Below the pieces are notes generated by a model. It made no database searches, was not told the DNA's origin, and saw only the letters and a program-made list of their open reading frames with translations. Shown here in pieces: positions 11,578 to 22,181 of a stretch of DNA of 64,000 bases. The DNA comes from Paraburkholderia aromaticivorans (GTDB taxonomy: Bacteria; Pseudomonadota; Gammaproteobacteria; Burkholderiales; Burkholderiaceae): positions 744,001-808,000 of the forward strand of contig NZ_CP022989.1 of the NCBI RefSeq assembly GCF_002278075.1, written 5' to 3'. Numbering within the stretch: position 1 is the first letter of the stretch; each line of letters opens with the position of its first letter. Position numbers and translations under genes: made by a program.

Positions 11578-12561
11578 ATGATAGCGAAAATCAATGGCGA
11601 CCGGGCACTCGCGCTCGCTCGTGACGTGCTCGACATCGAAGCGGACGCCGTGCGCGCGCTTCGCGATCAACTCGACGATGGTTTCGTCGGGGCGGTCGAC
11701 TTCATCCTGGGTTGCCGCGGGCGCGTAGTCGTTTCCGGCATCGGTAAATCCGGCCACGTGGCCCGCAAGCTCGCGGCCACGCTCGCCAGCACCGGCACGC
11801 CGGCGTTCTTCGTGCATCCCGCGGAAGCGAGTCATGGCGACCTCGGCATGGTCACCGCCGACGACGTGTTCGTGGCGCTGTCCAATTCCGGTGAAACCGA
11901 AGAACTCGTCGCGATCCTGCCGCTCATCAAGCGGCTCGGCGCGAAGCTGATTGCGATGACGGGCCGCCCGTCATCGAGTCTCGCACAACTGGCCGACGTG
12001 CACCTCAATTCCGGGGTAGCGAAAGAGGCCTGTCCGATGAACCTCGCGCCCACCGCCAGCACCACCGCCGCGCTCGCGCTCGGCGACGCGCTCGCGGTCG
12101 CGGTGCTCGACGCGCGCGGCTTCGGCCGCGACGACTTCGCCCGCTCGCATCCGGGCGGCGCGCTCGGCCGGCGCCTGCTCACTTATGTACGCGACGTCAT
12201 GCGCACCGGCGACGAAGTGCCGAAGGTCACACCCGAGGCCACCGTGCGCGACGCGCTGTTCCAGTTGACCGCCAAGCGCATGGGCATGACCGCGATCGTC
12301 GATCACGACGGCCACGTGGCCGGCATCTTCACCGACGGCGACCTGCGCCGCGTGCTCGAACGCGACGGCGATTTCCGCGGGTTGTCGATCGCCTCGGTCA
12401 TGACCGCCGGCCCGCGCACCATCGGCCCGGATCAACTCGCAGTGGAAGCCGTGGAACTGATGGAGCGCCACCGCATCAATCAGATGCTGGTCGTCGACGA
12501 AGCGGGCAAGCTGATCGGCGCACTCAACATGCACGACCTGTTCTCGAAAAAGGTGATCTGA
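11578..12561 (+). CDS. kdsD: D-arabinose 5-phosphate isomerase
   Basis: Converts ribulose 5-phosphate into arabinose 5-phosphate, the first step of Kdo synthesis for lipopolysaccharide. The 327-residue protein has an N-terminal SIS domain (GRVVVSGIGKSGHVARKLAA, about residues 40-180) and two C-terminal CBS domains (about 205-327). It opens the rightward Kdo/LPS-transport cluster and overlaps kdsC by one base (TGATG). Its start has no evident ribosome-binding site but a -10 box very close by. Confidence 0.97.
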   Translation: MIAKINGDRALALARDVLDIEADAVRALRDQLDDGFVGAVDFILGCRGRVVVSGIGKSGHVARKLAATLASTGTPAFFVHPAEASHGDLGMVTADDVFVALSNSGETEELVAILPLIKRLGAKLIAMTGRPSSSLAQLADVHLNSGVAKEACPMNLAPTASTTAALALGDALAVAVLDARGFGRDDFARSHPGGALGRRLLTYVRDVMRTGDEVPKVTPEATVRDALFQLTAKRMGMTAIVDHDGHVAGIFTDGDLRRVLERDGDFRGLSIASVMTAGPRTIGPDQLAVEAVELMERHRINQMLVVDEAGKLIGALNMHDLFSKKVI

Positions 12562-13121
12562 TGGCCCTCGCTCCTGCCACCGCGACCGAACGCGCCAGCC
12601 GCGTCAAGCTGATGATTTTCGACGTCGACGGCGTGCTGACGGACGGCGGCCTGCTGTTCACGGCGGAAGGCGACACGATGAAGGGCTTCAATTCGATGGA
12701 CGGCCACGGCATGAAACTGCTGCGCCAGGCCGGCATCGAAACGGCGCTCATCACCGGGCGCAAGTCCGGCATCGTGGCGGCGCGGGCGAAGGAAATGAAC
12801 ATCACGCACGTCTATCAGGGCGTGCAGGACAAACCGCAGGCGTTCGCGGACCTGTTGCGGCAAACCGGCATGACCGCGGAAGAATGCGGCTATATGGGCG
12901 ACGACTGGGTCGATCTCGGCGTGATGCTGAAAGTCGGCTTCGCGGCGGCGCCGGCCAACTCGCATCCCGAGGTGATCGCGCGGGCCCACTGGGTCAGCGA
13001 AGCGCGCGGCGGGCACGGCGCGGCGCGCGAAGTCTGCGACACGCTGCTGCGCGCGCAGCACAAGTACGAGGCGTTGCTCGCGGCCGCCTGTAGCGGCGAA
13101 CAGCGAGGCCTCGTCGGATGA
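12561..13121 (+). CDS. kdsC: 3-deoxy-D-manno-octulosonate 8-phosphate phosphatase
   Basis: Dephosphorylates Kdo-8-phosphate in the cytoplasm. It is a 186-residue HAD-superfamily phosphatase with the nucleophile motif MIFDVDGVLTDGGL near residue 20, the Thr/Lys motif region LITGRKSG, and the acidic motif YMGDDWVDLGVM. It is translationally coupled to kdsD (1-base overlap) and lptC (4-base ATGA overlap), fitting a single Kdo/LPS transport operon. Confidence 0.97.
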   Translation: MALAPATATERASRVKLMIFDVDGVLTDGGLLFTAEGDTMKGFNSMDGHGMKLLRQAGIETALITGRKSGIVAARAKEMNITHVYQGVQDKPQAFADLLRQTGMTAEECGYMGDDWVDLGVMLKVGFAAAPANSHPEVIARAHWVSEARGGHGAAREVCDTLLRAQHKYEALLAAACSGEQRGLVG

Positions 13122-13726
13122 ACCAGTTCCGGCTGACTTCGCTGATTCCGCTTGTCGCAATGGCCGCGCTCGCCGGTATCACGTGGTGGCTCCTGCAAGC
13201 CACGCTGCCCCGGCAGAACGAAGGCGTGGTGCGTCCCAAGGAACACACGCCGGACTATTTCGCCGACAACTTCTCGATTTCCGAACTCGACCAGTCGGGT
13301 TCGACGCAATACCGGCTGACGGCCCAGTCGCTGATCCACTACGAAGACGACGAGCTGAGCGACATGGTCAAGCCGGCCATGCGCGCGTTTCAGCCCGGCA
13401 AACCGATCGTCACCGCAACCGGCGATACCGGCAAGGTGAACGGCGACGCGTCTATCGTCGATCTGTACGACAACGCGCGCATCGTGCGGGCGCCCGGCTA
13501 CGGAGATCCGCAGATGCAAGCGGATTCGCAGCATTTTAGGGTGCTGGTCAACGACGATGTGATCGAGACTGAAAAGCCGGTTAAACTTCAGCGCGGCATG
13601 TCGGTGATGACTGCCAGCGGCATGAATTACAACAACGTCACCCGGGTGATGCAGCTGTTCGGCAACGTGAAAGGCTCGATCGCCCCGTCCGAAGCAGGCG
13701 GCAGCTCGCCCAAGCAACCCGGGTAA
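13118..13726 (+). CDS. lptC: LPS export ABC transporter periplasmic protein
   Basis: LptC receives lipopolysaccharide from LptB2FG and passes it to LptA. The 202-residue protein has a single N-terminal membrane anchor (LIPLVAMAALAGITWWLLQA, residues about 8-27) followed by a periplasmic beta-jellyroll domain with the typical PDYFADNFSISELDQSG beginning. It lies between kdsC and lptA, as is usual in Burkholderiales. Confidence 0.94.
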   Translation: MNQFRLTSLIPLVAMAALAGITWWLLQATLPRQNEGVVRPKEHTPDYFADNFSISELDQSGSTQYRLTAQSLIHYEDDELSDMVKPAMRAFQPGKPIVTATGDTGKVNGDASIVDLYDNARIVRAPGYGDPQMQADSQHFRVLVNDDVIETEKPVKLQRGMSVMTASGMNYNNVTRVMQLFGNVKGSIAPSEAGGSSPKQPG

Positions 13727-13746
13727 TCCATTCCAGGCGTGACTGC

Positions 13747-14418
13747 ATGAACGAATCGTTCCCCCGTTTTCATACCGGCCGCACGCGCTCCCTGTCCGCG
13801 TGCCGCGCCGGACTCGCTGCGCTGATCGTCGCGTTGCCGCTCGCCGGCTTCGCGCCGCTCGCGCACGCGGACCGCGCCGACAAGGACAAGCCGCTGAACG
13901 TCGAAGCGGACAACATGACTTACGACGACCTCAAGCAGGTCAATATCTTCACCGGCCATGTGGTCGCGACCAAAGGCACGATCGTGATCAAGGCGGACCG
14001 CGTCGAAGTGACACAAGACCCGCAGGGCTATCAGTACGCCACCGGCACCTCGAGCGGCGGCAATTTGTCGTATTTCCGCCAGAAGCGCGAAGGCCTCGAC
14101 GAATATATCGAAGGCACGGCGATTCGAATCGACTACGACGGCAAGCAGGATCTGACCACGCTCACCACCAACGCCACCGTGAAACGCCTGCAGGGCCTCT
14201 CCTCGGTGATGGACCAGGTGCACGGCAGCGTCATTACTTACGACGGTCAGAGCGACTTCTATACCGCGAAGGCAGGCAAGGACGTGGCCGGCCCGGGCAA
14301 TCCGACCGGCCGTGTGCGCGCCATGCTGGCGCCGCGCAACGGCGGCGCCGCGCCGCTGAACGGCGCGCCGGCCACGCTCGCGCCGTCCACCACCATCCAG
14401 GGAGCGCCGAACCAGTGA
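13747..14418 (+). CDS. lptA: LPS transport periplasmic bridge protein
   Basis: LptA polymerises into the periplasmic bridge carrying LPS to LptDE. The 223-residue product has a long signal peptide ending near AHA (residue about 41), then the OstA-type beta-taco domain ([19 protein letters not shown]...). The Pro/Ala-rich C-terminal tail of about 40 residues is not conserved. The stop overlaps the lptB GTG start (GTGA). Confidence 0.94.
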   Translation: MNESFPRFHTGRTRSLSACRAGLAALIVALPLAGFAPLAHADRADKDKPLNVEADNMTYDDLKQVNIFTGHVVATKGTIVIKADRVEVTQDPQGYQYATGTSSGGNLSYFRQKREGLDEYIEGTAIRIDYDGKQDLTTLTTNATVKRLQGLSSVMDQVHGSVITYDGQSDFYTAKAGKDVAGPGNPTGRVRAMLAPRNGGAAPLNGAPATLAPSTTIQGAPNQ

Positions 14419-15200
14419 GCACCTCCGCGTCCCTCCCCAATCGCAAGCCGGCCGGCACCAGTAGTTCGCTGGCGGTGCGTAACCTGAAAAAGCGTTATGG
14501 GTCGCGCACCGTCGTCAAAGACGTGTCGCTCGACGTCAAAAGCGGCGAAGTGGTCGGCCTGCTCGGCCCCAACGGCGCGGGCAAGACCACCTCGTTCTAT
14601 ATGATCGTCGGCCTCGTGCCGCTCGACGCGGGTGAAATCGACCTCGACGGCAAGTCGATCAGCCTGCTGCCGATCCACAAGCGCGCTTCGCTTGGACTAT
14701 CGTATCTGCCGCAGGAAGCGTCGGTGTTCCGCAAGCTCAGCGTCGAAGAAAACATTCGTGCGGTGCTGGAATTGCAGCACGAAGACAACGGCAAGCGGCT
14801 CAGCAAGGACACCATCACCAACCGCACGGAAGCGTTGCTCGACGAACTGCAGATTTCGCACTTGCGCGAAAATCCGGCGTTGTCGCTGTCGGGCGGCGAA
14901 CGCCGCCGGGTCGAAATCGCCCGCGCACTGGCCACCAATCCGAGCTTTATTCTGCTCGACGAACCGTTCGCCGGCGTCGATCCGATCGCCGTGCTGGAAA
15001 TTCAGAAGATCGTCAAATTTCTGAAGCAGCGCAATATCGGCGTGCTCATCACCGACCACAACGTGCGCGAAACGCTCGGCATCTGCGATCACGCCTACAT
15101 CATCAGCGACGGTAGCGTGCTGGCCGCCGGCGCGCCGAGCGATATCATCGAAAACGAAAGCGTGCGGCGCGTCTATCTGGGCGAACACTTCCGCATGTAA
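14415..15200 (+). CDS. lptB: LPS export ABC transporter ATPase
   Basis: LptB is the cytoplasmic ATPase that drives LPS extraction from the inner membrane with LptFG. The 261-residue protein starts at GTG 14415, overlapping the lptA stop; the reading frame is open further upstream, but the protein family begins here. Walker A (GPNGAGKTT), signature ([15 protein letters not shown]), Walker B ([12 protein letters not shown]) and the switch His (LITDHNVRE) are all present. An N-terminal extension of about 15 residues precedes the conserved domain. Confidence 0.97.
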   Translation: MSTSASLPNRKPAGTSSSLAVRNLKKRYGSRTVVKDVSLDVKSGEVVGLLGPNGAGKTTSFYMIVGLVPLDAGEIDLDGKSISLLPIHKRASLGLSYLPQEASVFRKLSVEENIRAVLELQHEDNGKRLSKDTITNRTEALLDELQISHLRENPALSLSGGERRRVEIARALATNPSFILLDEPFAGVDPIAVLEIQKIVKFLKQRNIGVLITDHNVRETLGICDHAYIISDGSVLAAGAPSDIIENESVRRVYLGEHFRM

Positions 15201-15396
15201 GCGCACCAAGGATTACCGGTCGTGCGCGCGCACGCCCGCCGGCTCCCCGTGCGGCAACCGCACAGCCGTATTTTGACCCGGGCCGGTTCGCGCCCGGCGC
15301 CGCCTGAATAGCGCACGCGAGAGACGCGCGCGTAATTGCGAATGTCGCAAGGTATCGCGGTCGTGGCAAACTCTCTACAATGAATCTCAACTTGCC

Positions 15397-16914
15397 ATGA
15401 AAGCCAGCCTCCAACTCCGCCTATCGCAGCATCTTGCGCTGACGCCGCAACTGCAGCAGTCCATCCGGCTGCTTCAGTTGTCTACGCTCGAATTGCAGCA
15501 GGAAGTCGCAATGGCCATCTCGCAGAATCCGCTCCTCGAGAACGAGGACGACTGGATCGCGAGCCCGCTGCGCGTGGCGGCCGACGGCTCCCTGATTGCC
15601 CAGGCGCCCAATTCCTCCGCTCCGCCCGACCAGATGGGCGGCAGCGCGTCGTCATCGTCCACCAGCAGCAGCGAGCGCGCCGAGAACGGCGAGCCGCAGG
15701 GCGTGGACGAATACAACGGGCTCGGCGGCGACAGCAACGGCGACGCGTCCCAGTGGAATCTCGACGACTACGGCCGCTCGGGCAACGCCTCGGACGACGA
15801 CGACCTGCCGCCGCTGCAAATCCACGAATCGAGCACCTCGCTGCGCGATCACCTGATGGCGCAATTGCGCGTCACCCAGGCGGGTCCGCGCGACCGGGCG
15901 CTGGTCACGTTCCTGATCGAATCGCTCGACGACGACGGCTATCTGGCCGCCACGCTCGAGGAAGTGCAGGCCGATCTGCCCGAAGAGCTCGAAGTCGACC
16001 TCGACGAACTGAACGCCGCGCTTGCGCTGCTGCATAGCTTCGACCCGGCCGGGGTCGGCGCGCGGTCTGCGTCGGAATGTCTCAAGCTGCAATTACTGCG
16101 ACTCGATGCCTCGCCTACCCGCACGCTCGCGCTCGACATCGTCGCGCACCATCTGGAACTGCTCGCGGCGCGCGATTTCACGCGTCTGCGAAAGCATCTG
16201 AAAGCCAGCGACGACGATCTGCGCGATGCGCACGTGCTGATCCGCTCGCTCGAACCGTTTCCCGGCGCCGCCTACGGCAAGGCCGAAGCGGACTATGTCG
16301 TGCCGGACATCATGGTGCGCAAAACAGCACAGGGCTGGCAGGCCGAGTTGAACCCGGAAGTCGTGCCGAAGCTGCGAATCAACCACCTTTACGCGAATAT
16401 TCTGCGCAATAACCGGGGCGATCCGGGCAGCGGTTCGTTGCGCCAGCAACTGCAGGAAGCGCGTTGGCTGATCAAAAATATCCAGCAGCGTTTCGAGACC
16501 ATCCTCAGGGTGGCGCAGGCCATTGTGGAGCGTCAAAAGAGCTTTTTTGTGCACGGCGAAATTGCCATGCGCCCCTTGGTTTTGCGGGAAATTGCTGATA
16601 CGCTGGGCCTACACGAGTCAACTGTCTCGCGTGTGACAACCGGTAAATACATGCTGACCCCATTCGGGACGCTTGAATTTAAGTACTTCTTCGGATCACA
16701 CGTTTCGACTGACACGGGCGGCGCGGCGTCTTCAACGGCGATCCGCGCGCTCATCAAGCAACTGATAGGAGCGGAAAACCCGAAATCTCCTCTTTCAGAC
16801 AGTCGCATAGCCGAACTGCTGGCGGAACAAGGCTTCGTGGTCGCACGGCGTACCGTTGCGAAGTACCGTGAAGCGCTCAAGATTCCGGCAGTCAACCTGC
16901 GCAAGTCTCTGTAG
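15397..16914 (+). CDS. rpoN: RNA polymerase sigma-54 factor
   Basis: RpoN directs transcription from -24/-12 promoters with enhancer-binding ATPases. The 505-residue protein has region I at the N-terminus ([20 protein letters not shown], Gln/Leu-rich), an acidic and Ser-rich region II (about residues 60-130), the core-binding domain, an HTH ([12 protein letters not shown]), and the diagnostic RpoN box [10 protein letters not shown]. The intergenic region before it contains a short perfect inverted repeat (15336-15350, TTGCGA-ATG-TCGCAA) of unknown role. It precedes hpf and ptsN as in most proteobacteria. Confidence 0.98.
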   Translation: MKASLQLRLSQHLALTPQLQQSIRLLQLSTLELQQEVAMAISQNPLLENEDDWIASPLRVAADGSLIAQAPNSSAPPDQMGGSASSSSTSSSERAENGEPQGVDEYNGLGGDSNGDASQWNLDDYGRSGNASDDDDLPPLQIHESSTSLRDHLMAQLRVTQAGPRDRALVTFLIESLDDDGYLAATLEEVQADLPEELEVDLDELNAALALLHSFDPAGVGARSASECLKLQLLRLDASPTRTLALDIVAHHLELLAARDFTRLRKHLKASDDDLRDAHVLIRSLEPFPGAAYGKAEADYVVPDIMVRKTAQGWQAELNPEVVPKLRINHLYANILRNNRGDPGSGSLRQQLQEARWLIKNIQQRFETILRVAQAIVERQKSFFVHGEIAMRPLVLREIADTLGLHESTVSRVTTGKYMLTPFGTLEFKYFFGSHVSTDTGGAASSTAIRALIKQLIGAENPKSPLSDSRIAELLAEQGFVVARRTVAKYREALKIPAVNLRKSL

Positions 16915-17084
16915 CCCGTCGCCTTCCGTGGCGGGCATTTACCGGCCGCTCCGCAGTTGGCGGACAGGCCGGCCGATGCGACCTGCCAGAAGTCAGTCAC
17001 CGGGGGGCGACTCAGGCAGGGCGACAGATCGACCGGACCTTCGTCATCGTGCGGATCAAGCGGCCACTAGCTTGGAGAAGCACT

Positions 17085-17444
17085 ATGAATCTGCAGATCA
17101 GTGGACACCACCTCGAAGTAACGCCTGCGTTGCGCGAATACGTGATCACCAAACTGGATAGGGTGCTAAGACATTTCGATCAGGTCATCGACGGCAGTGT
17201 GGTCCTCTCGGTCGACAACAACCACAAGGAAAAGGAAAAGCGTCAAAAGGTTGAAATCAACCTGCATCTGAAGGGCAAGGATCTCTTTGTCGAGAGTTGT
17301 GACAGCGACCTGTACGCTGCAATCGATCTGATGATCGACAAGCTCGACCGGCAAGTCATTCGCCATAAAGATCGCCTGCAAGGCCATGCGCATGAGGCGA
17401 TCAAGTATCAACCGGCGCCGCAACTAGATGTGCCGCCGCAATGA
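17085..17444 (+). CDS. hpf: Ribosome hibernation promoting factor / RaiA family
   Basis: Binds the 30S subunit in stationary phase and stops translation. The 119-residue short-form protein starts [20 protein letters not shown]; an in-frame ATG 12 codons upstream gives no conserved sequence. An AGAAGCAC segment just before the start is a weak RBS. It lies downstream of rpoN, its usual position, and is closed by a terminator. Confidence 0.95.
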   Translation: MNLQISGHHLEVTPALREYVITKLDRVLRHFDQVIDGSVVLSVDNNHKEKEKRQKVEINLHLKGKDLFVESCDSDLYAAIDLMIDKLDRQVIRHKDRLQGHAHEAIKYQPAPQLDVPPQ

Positions 17445-17493
17445 GGGAAATTAGAGGGTTCTGTTCATGAGCCCTTCGTTTTCCTTAGCTAGC

Positions 17494-17524
17494 AAACCGC
17501 CCGAATCCGGGCGGTTTTTTGTTT
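17494..17524 (+). terminator. Intrinsic terminator after hpf
   Basis: Stem AACCGCCCG / CGGGCGGTT with loop AATC, followed by a run of T, about 50 bases after the hpf stop. Confidence 0.9.
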
Positions 17525-17791
17525 CCGGACGTCATTTCCTGGCCGGCTGCGGGGCGCGCGGCGACGCTCGAACGAACTCATTGCGCATTGATGGCGCGTC
17601 GCACCATCCGTGGCTACCCTGTTCTATAATGTTCCGGTTACCATCGGGGTCAAAGTTAGCTCAAGCGGAAACGGTCGACCGGAGTCCTGCGCTTTCGGAC
17701 TCCCGCGCACGTCGCCGCGAGCATCAAACGAATGGAACGCCACTCAAACGCCCCAGCGAGGAGAACCCAGGCCACGTTTTCGCCTGTCAAC

Positions 17792-18247
17792 ATGAATCGT
17801 TTAGCCAAATTTCTTCCCCTCGAGAACGTCGTCGTCGGTCTATCGGTCACCAGCAAGAAGCGTGTGTTCGAGCAAGCGGGCCTGATCTTCGAGAACCAGA
17901 ACGGCATCGCCCGTAGCACGGTCACTGACAATCTGTTCGCGCGTGAGCGCCTCGGATCGACGGGCCTCGGTGAAGGCGTGGCGATTCCGCATGGCCGGAT
18001 CAAAGGCTTGAAGCAGCCGCTCGCCGCCTTCGTTCGCCTTGCCGAACCCATCCCCTTCGAATCGCCCGACGGTCAGCCAGTCTCGCTGCTCATCTTCCTG
18101 CTCGTGCCCGAACAGGCCACCCAGCAACACCTCGAAATCCTTTCGGAAATCGCCCAGTTGCTGTCCGATCGCGAAACCCGCGAGCGCCTGCACACGGAAG
18201 AAGACCGCGAAACATTGCATCGCCTGCTCACTCAGTGGCAACCTTGA
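17792..18247 (+). CDS. ptsN: PTS IIA-like nitrogen-regulatory protein
   Basis: EIIA-Ntr is the terminal phosphoacceptor of the nitrogen PTS and a regulator of K+ transport and other targets. The 151-residue protein starts MNRLAKFLPLENVV (chosen over an in-frame ATG 20 codons upstream because it matches the family). The phosphorylated histidine is in GVAIPHGRIKG. A TATAAT hexamer at 17625-17630 is a candidate -10. The hprK, ptsN and rpoN neighbourhood is the classical one. Confidence 0.96.
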   Translation: MNRLAKFLPLENVVVGLSVTSKKRVFEQAGLIFENQNGIARSTVTDNLFARERLGSTGLGEGVAIPHGRIKGLKQPLAAFVRLAEPIPFESPDGQPVSLLIFLLVPEQATQQHLEILSEIAQLLSDRETRERLHTEEDRETLHRLLTQWQP

Positions 18248-18386
18248 TGCATCGGCGGTTTTCCGCACGCCGGTTATCCGCCCGGTTATCTGCCCGTATG
18301 CGGATACAGTCCGGCAAGGCAAGCGGCGCGCGCTAGCGTGGCCGTCGCTTTGCCCGGCAAGCGGCCCACACTGGAGTCACTGACTC

Positions 18387-19355
18387 ATGGATACGTCCAG
18401 CATCAACGCCCAGAGCATTTTCGACGATAACGCCGCCACGCTGAAGCTCAGCTGGTTGACGGGGCATGAAGGCTGGGAGCGCGGCTTTTCTTCGGAATCG
18501 GTCGCCAATGCCACGTCGAGCGCCGATCTCGTCGGCCACTTGAACCTGATCCACCCGAACCGGATCCAGGTGCTCGGCGACGCCGAAATCGACTACTACA
18601 AGCGCCAAACCGACGAAGACCGCTCGCGCCACATGGCCGAGCTGATTGCGTTGGAACCACCTTTTCTGGTGGTAGCGGGCGGCGTCGCCGCGCCGCCGGA
18701 ACTGGTCCTGCGCTGCACGCGCTCATCCACGCCGCTATTCACCACGCCGATGTCCGCCGCCGCGGTGATCGACAGCCTGCGCCTTTACATGTCGCGCATT
18801 CTCGCGCCACGCGCCACGTTGCACGGCGTGTTTCTCGACATCCTCGGCATGGGCGTGCTGCTCACCGGCGACTCGGGCCTCGGCAAGAGCGAACTCGGCC
18901 TGGAACTGATCAGTCGCGGCCACGGCCTCGTTGCCGACGACGCGGTCGACTTCGTGCGTCTCGGTCCTGACTTCGTCGAAGGGCGTTGCCCGCCGCTGCT
19001 GCAAAACCTGCTGGAAGTGCGCGGCCTCGGGCTGCTCGACATCAAGACGATTTTCGGTGAAACCGCGGTGCGCCGGAAAATGAAGCTCAAGCTGATCGTG
19101 CAACTGGTCCGCCGTCCCGATGGCGAATTCCAGCGGCTGCCGCTGGAGAGTCAGACCGTGGACGTGCTCGGCCTGCCGATCAGCAAAGTCACGATCCAGG
19201 TGGCTGCCGGCCGAAACCTTGCCGTGCTGGTCGAAGCCGCGGTGCGCAACACGATCCTGCAGCTGCGCGGCATCGACACGCTGCGCGACTTCATGGATCG
19301 CCAGCGCCTCGCGATGCAGGACCCCGACAGCCAGTTTCCCGGCAAACTGATCTGA
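18387..19355 (+). CDS. hprK: HPr(Ser) kinase/phosphorylase
   Basis: Phosphorylates and dephosphorylates a serine of the HPr phosphocarrier. The 322-residue protein has the N-terminal HprK_N domain (about 1-135) and a C-terminal kinase domain with Walker [15 protein letters not shown] near residue 155, the conserved LVADDAV, and the capping-loop signature ([15 protein letters not shown]). It lies between ptsN and rapZ. Confidence 0.96.
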   Translation: MDTSSINAQSIFDDNAATLKLSWLTGHEGWERGFSSESVANATSSADLVGHLNLIHPNRIQVLGDAEIDYYKRQTDEDRSRHMAELIALEPPFLVVAGGVAAPPELVLRCTRSSTPLFTTPMSAAAVIDSLRLYMSRILAPRATLHGVFLDILGMGVLLTGDSGLGKSELGLELISRGHGLVADDAVDFVRLGPDFVEGRCPPLLQNLLEVRGLGLLDIKTIFGETAVRRKMKLKLIVQLVRRPDGEFQRLPLESQTVDVLGLPISKVTIQVAAGRNLAVLVEAAVRNTILQLRGIDTLRDFMDRQRLAMQDPDSQFPGKLI

Positions 19356-19451
19356 GTCCGCAAGGCCATGCGGTGACCGCGGCCAGTCCCGGGTACGGGT
19401 ACGCGCATGGGGACCAGATGCTATGATGAAACGTACGGTTCCGACGACTCC

Positions 19452-20345
19452 ATGCGCATAATCCTGATCACCGGTATATCCGGCTCCGGCAAGTCAGTTG
19501 CCCTGAACGCGCTTGAAGACGCAGGCTACTACTGCGTCGACAACCTGCCGCCGCGTTTCCTGCCGCAACTGGCTTCCTATCTCGCCGAAGACGGGCAAGA
19601 CCACCTTGCCGTCGCGATCGACGCGCGCTCGAGCGCCTCGCTCGACGAAATGCCCGCCATGATTCGCGACCTCTCGCGTGCCCACGACGTGCGGGTGCTA
19701 TTCCTGAACGCGAGCACCCAGTCGCTGATTCAACGCTTCTCCGAAACGCGCCGCCGCCATCCGCTGTCCGGTTCCACCGCGCGCGACGCGGACGTCGGCC
19801 TGCTCACCTCGCTCGCCGAGGCGATCGAACGCGAGCGCGAACTCGTGGCGGGGCTGGCAGAGTTCGGCCATCAGATCGACACCAGCAATCTGCGCGCGAA
19901 CGTGTTGCGCGCGTGGGTCAAACGCTTTATCGAGCAGAAGGATTCGGGCCTCGTGCTGATGTTCGAGTCGTTCGGCTTCAAGCGCGGTGTGCCGCTCGAC
20001 GCCGATTTCGTCTTCGACGTGCGCACCTTGCCGAACCCGTACTACGATCACGAATTGCGGCCGCTCACGGGCCTCGACCAACCGGTGATCGATTTTCTCG
20101 ATGCGCTGCCGGTCGTGCATGAAATGATCGACGATATCGAGAAATTTCTCGCCAAGTGGCTGCCGCATTTCCGCGACGACAACCGCAGTTATCTCACGGT
20201 CGCCATTGGTTGCACGGGCGGCCAGCACCGCTCGGTGTTCATTGCGGAGACGCTTGCCGCGCGTCTCGCGTCGTCAGCGAATGTCATTGTGCGGCACCGC
20301 GATGCGCCGGTCGAAGCCGGCGAATCGTCGAAGTTAGTGGCTTAA
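19452..20345 (+). CDS. rapZ: RNase adapter / nucleotide-binding protein
   Basis: In E. coli, RapZ binds GlcN6P and the sRNA GlmZ and recruits RNase E. The 297-residue protein starts [15 protein letters not shown] with a Walker A at the very N-terminus; the in-frame ATG 15 codons upstream is not conserved. The C-terminal motif [14 protein letters not shown] is diagnostic. It forms part of the ptsN-hprK-rapZ group. Confidence 0.96.
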   Translation: MRIILITGISGSGKSVALNALEDAGYYCVDNLPPRFLPQLASYLAEDGQDHLAVAIDARSSASLDEMPAMIRDLSRAHDVRVLFLNASTQSLIQRFSETRRRHPLSGSTARDADVGLLTSLAEAIERERELVAGLAEFGHQIDTSNLRANVLRAWVKRFIEQKDSGLVLMFESFGFKRGVPLDADFVFDVRTLPNPYYDHELRPLTGLDQPVIDFLDALPVVHEMIDDIEKFLAKWLPHFRDDNRSYLTVAIGCTGGQHRSVFIAETLAARLASSANVIVRHRDAPVEAGESSKLVA

Positions 20346-20384
20346 CCGGCCGCATCGCGCGGCCTCAACTCGAAGCGTTGCGCC

Positions 20385-21020
20385 ATGTCCTCTACTTCTA
20401 CTGTGCTTGCCGATGTGCCGCTGTTTCCGCTGCATACGGTGCTGTTTCCCGACGGACTGCTGCCGCTGAAGATTTTTGAAGCGCGCTACCTCGACATGGC
20501 GCGCGACTGTCTGCGCGAAAAAACGCCGTTCGGCGTGTGTCTGCTGAAAAGCGGCGCCGAAGTCGCACGCGAAGAAGAGCCTTCGGTACCCGAAGCAATC
20601 GGCTGTCTCGCCGAAATCGAAGAGTGCGATGTCGAAGCCTTCGGCATGTTGCTGATTCGCGCACGCGGCACGCGGCGCTTTCGCCTGCTGTCGCATCGCG
20701 TGGAGACGAGTGGCCTGCTGGTCGGCATGGCGGAACCGCTCGGCGAAGACAGGCCGCTCGAAGGCAACGAGCAGTTGGCCAAGTTCGGCGCATGCGCGGA
20801 GGTGCTCGAACGGATCATCGCGACGATCCGCGAACGGGATCCGGAAAGTCTGCCGTTTGCGCAGCCGTTCAGGCTCGACGATCCGTCATGGGTGTCGAAC
20901 CGGCTCGCCGAAGTGCTGCCGATCGCGCTGCGTGCGCGCCAGAAACTCATGGAATTGCAGGACGCCGGCGCGCGCATCGATGTGGTTCACCACTACATGC
21001 AGCAGCATCAATTGCTTTGA
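20385..21020 (+). CDS. LON substrate-binding domain protein
   Basis: A 211-residue stand-alone LON N-terminal (PUA-like) domain protein, starting with VPLFPLHTVLFPDGLLPLKIFEARYLDM, which is typical of the family. There is no AAA ATPase and no protease domain, so it is not Lon. Its function is unknown; a role in protein quality control or ligand binding is only a family inference. It lies 40 bases after rapZ and is convergent with mutY. Confidence 0.88.
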   Translation: MSSTSTVLADVPLFPLHTVLFPDGLLPLKIFEARYLDMARDCLREKTPFGVCLLKSGAEVAREEEPSVPEAIGCLAEIEECDVEAFGMLLIRARGTRRFRLLSHRVETSGLLVGMAEPLGEDRPLEGNEQLAKFGACAEVLERIIATIRERDPESLPFAQPFRLDDPSWVSNRLAEVLPIALRARQKLMELQDAGARIDVVHHYMQQHQLL

Positions 21021-21046
21021 CGGCGGCCGCGCTCCGGCCGGCTTGA

Positions 21047-22174
21047 TCAGATCAGCGAACCCTGCAGACTGTCCAGCAGTTTGCGCACCGGCGCCGGCAC
21101 GCCGAACGAATCGAGGTCGCTCAGCGCGACCCACGCGGTATCGCCGTCGGCGAGCGCGGCCAGCGCGCCCACGCCACGATCCAGTTGCGCGAGCCGCGGT
21201 TCGATATCCAGTTTGAAATGCGTGAACACGTGCGTGAGCGGCGCAAGCGGCGCGACCGCGCCGTCGCCGCCGAAGGCGCGTGCGCGCTCGGCGAGCGCGC
21301 TTTCGTCGGCGGCTTCGGGCAGGCTCCACAAGCCGCCCCAGATACCCGACGGCGGCCGCTTCTCCAGCATCACCGCATTGCCGTCACGCAGCACCAGCAT
21401 CCATGTGCTGCGCGTCGGCACGGTCTTTTTCGGTCGCGCGGTGGGCAACAGGCGCTGACGTCCCGTCACGTTCGCTACGCAGTCGGCGGCGAACGGGCAG
21501 CGCAGGCAGTCGGGCTTGCCGCGCACGCACAAGGTCGCGCCGAGGTCCATCAAGCCTTGCGTGTACGCGCTGACTTCGGCGTCCGACGCGTTCGACGGCA
21601 ACAGCGACTCCGCCAACGTCCACATTGCGTTTTCGACCTTCTTTTCGCCAGGGAAGCCTTCTACGCCGAACACGCGTGCGAGCACGCGCTTCACGTTGCC
21701 GTCGAGAATCGTCGCGCGCGCGCCGAACGCGAACGACGCGATCGCCGCCGCCGTCGAACGGCCAATACCCGGCAACTCCGCGAGCTCCTCGACCGATGCC
21801 GGAAACGCGCCGCCATGCTGCTCGACCACGACCTGCGCGCAGCGATGCAGATTGCGGGCACGCGTGTAGTAGCCGAGACCGGCCCACAGCGCCATGACGT
21901 CGTCCGACGGCGCGGCGGCGAGCGCGGCGACGCTCGGGAACCGGGCGAGGAACTTCGCGTAGTACGGAATCACCGTCGACACCTGCGTTTGCTGCAACAT
22001 GATTTCCGACAGCCAGATGCGATACGGATCCCGTGTGTTCTGCCACGGCAAGTCATGCCGGCCATGCTGACGCTGCCACGCGATCAAACGCGTGGAAAAA
22101 TCGGACATAACCGGAAAAACGGGCGCAGCAGGCGCTTCGGACGAGGTTGAACGCGGAGTTAAGCGAGAAGGCAT
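21047..22174 (-). CDS. mutY: A/G-specific adenine DNA glycosylase
   Basis: Removes adenine mispaired with 8-oxoguanine. The protein (375 residues from the ATG at 22174, or 353 from MSDFSTRLIAWQ at 22108) has the HhH-GPD core (LPWQNTRDPYRIWLSEIML, helix-hairpin-helix LAELPGIGRSTAAAIASFAFG with the catalytic Asp in ARATILDGNVKRVL), the [4Fe-4S] cluster cysteines (CVRGKPDCLRCPFAADC) and a C-terminal MutT-like domain. Neither candidate start has a clear RBS; the one at 22174 lies 7 bases after the mutM stop and suggests an operon. Confidence 0.95.
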   Translation of the reverse strand: MPSRLTPRSTSSEAPAAPVFPVMSDFSTRLIAWQRQHGRHDLPWQNTRDPYRIWLSEIMLQQTQVSTVIPYYAKFLARFPSVAALAAAPSDDVMALWAGLGYYTRARNLHRCAQVVVEQHGGAFPASVEELAELPGIGRSTAAAIASFAFGARATILDGNVKRVLARVFGVEGFPGEKKVENAMWTLAESLLPSNASDAEVSAYTQGLMDLGATLCVRGKPDCLRCPFAADCVANVTGRQRLLPTARPKKTVPTRSTWMLVLRDGNAVMLEKRPPSGIWGGLWSLPEAADESALAERARAFGGDGAVAPLAPLTHVFTHFKLDIEPRLAQLDRGVGALAALADGDTAWVALSDLDSFGVPAPVRKLLDSLQGSLI

Positions 22175-22181
22175 GGAAGAT

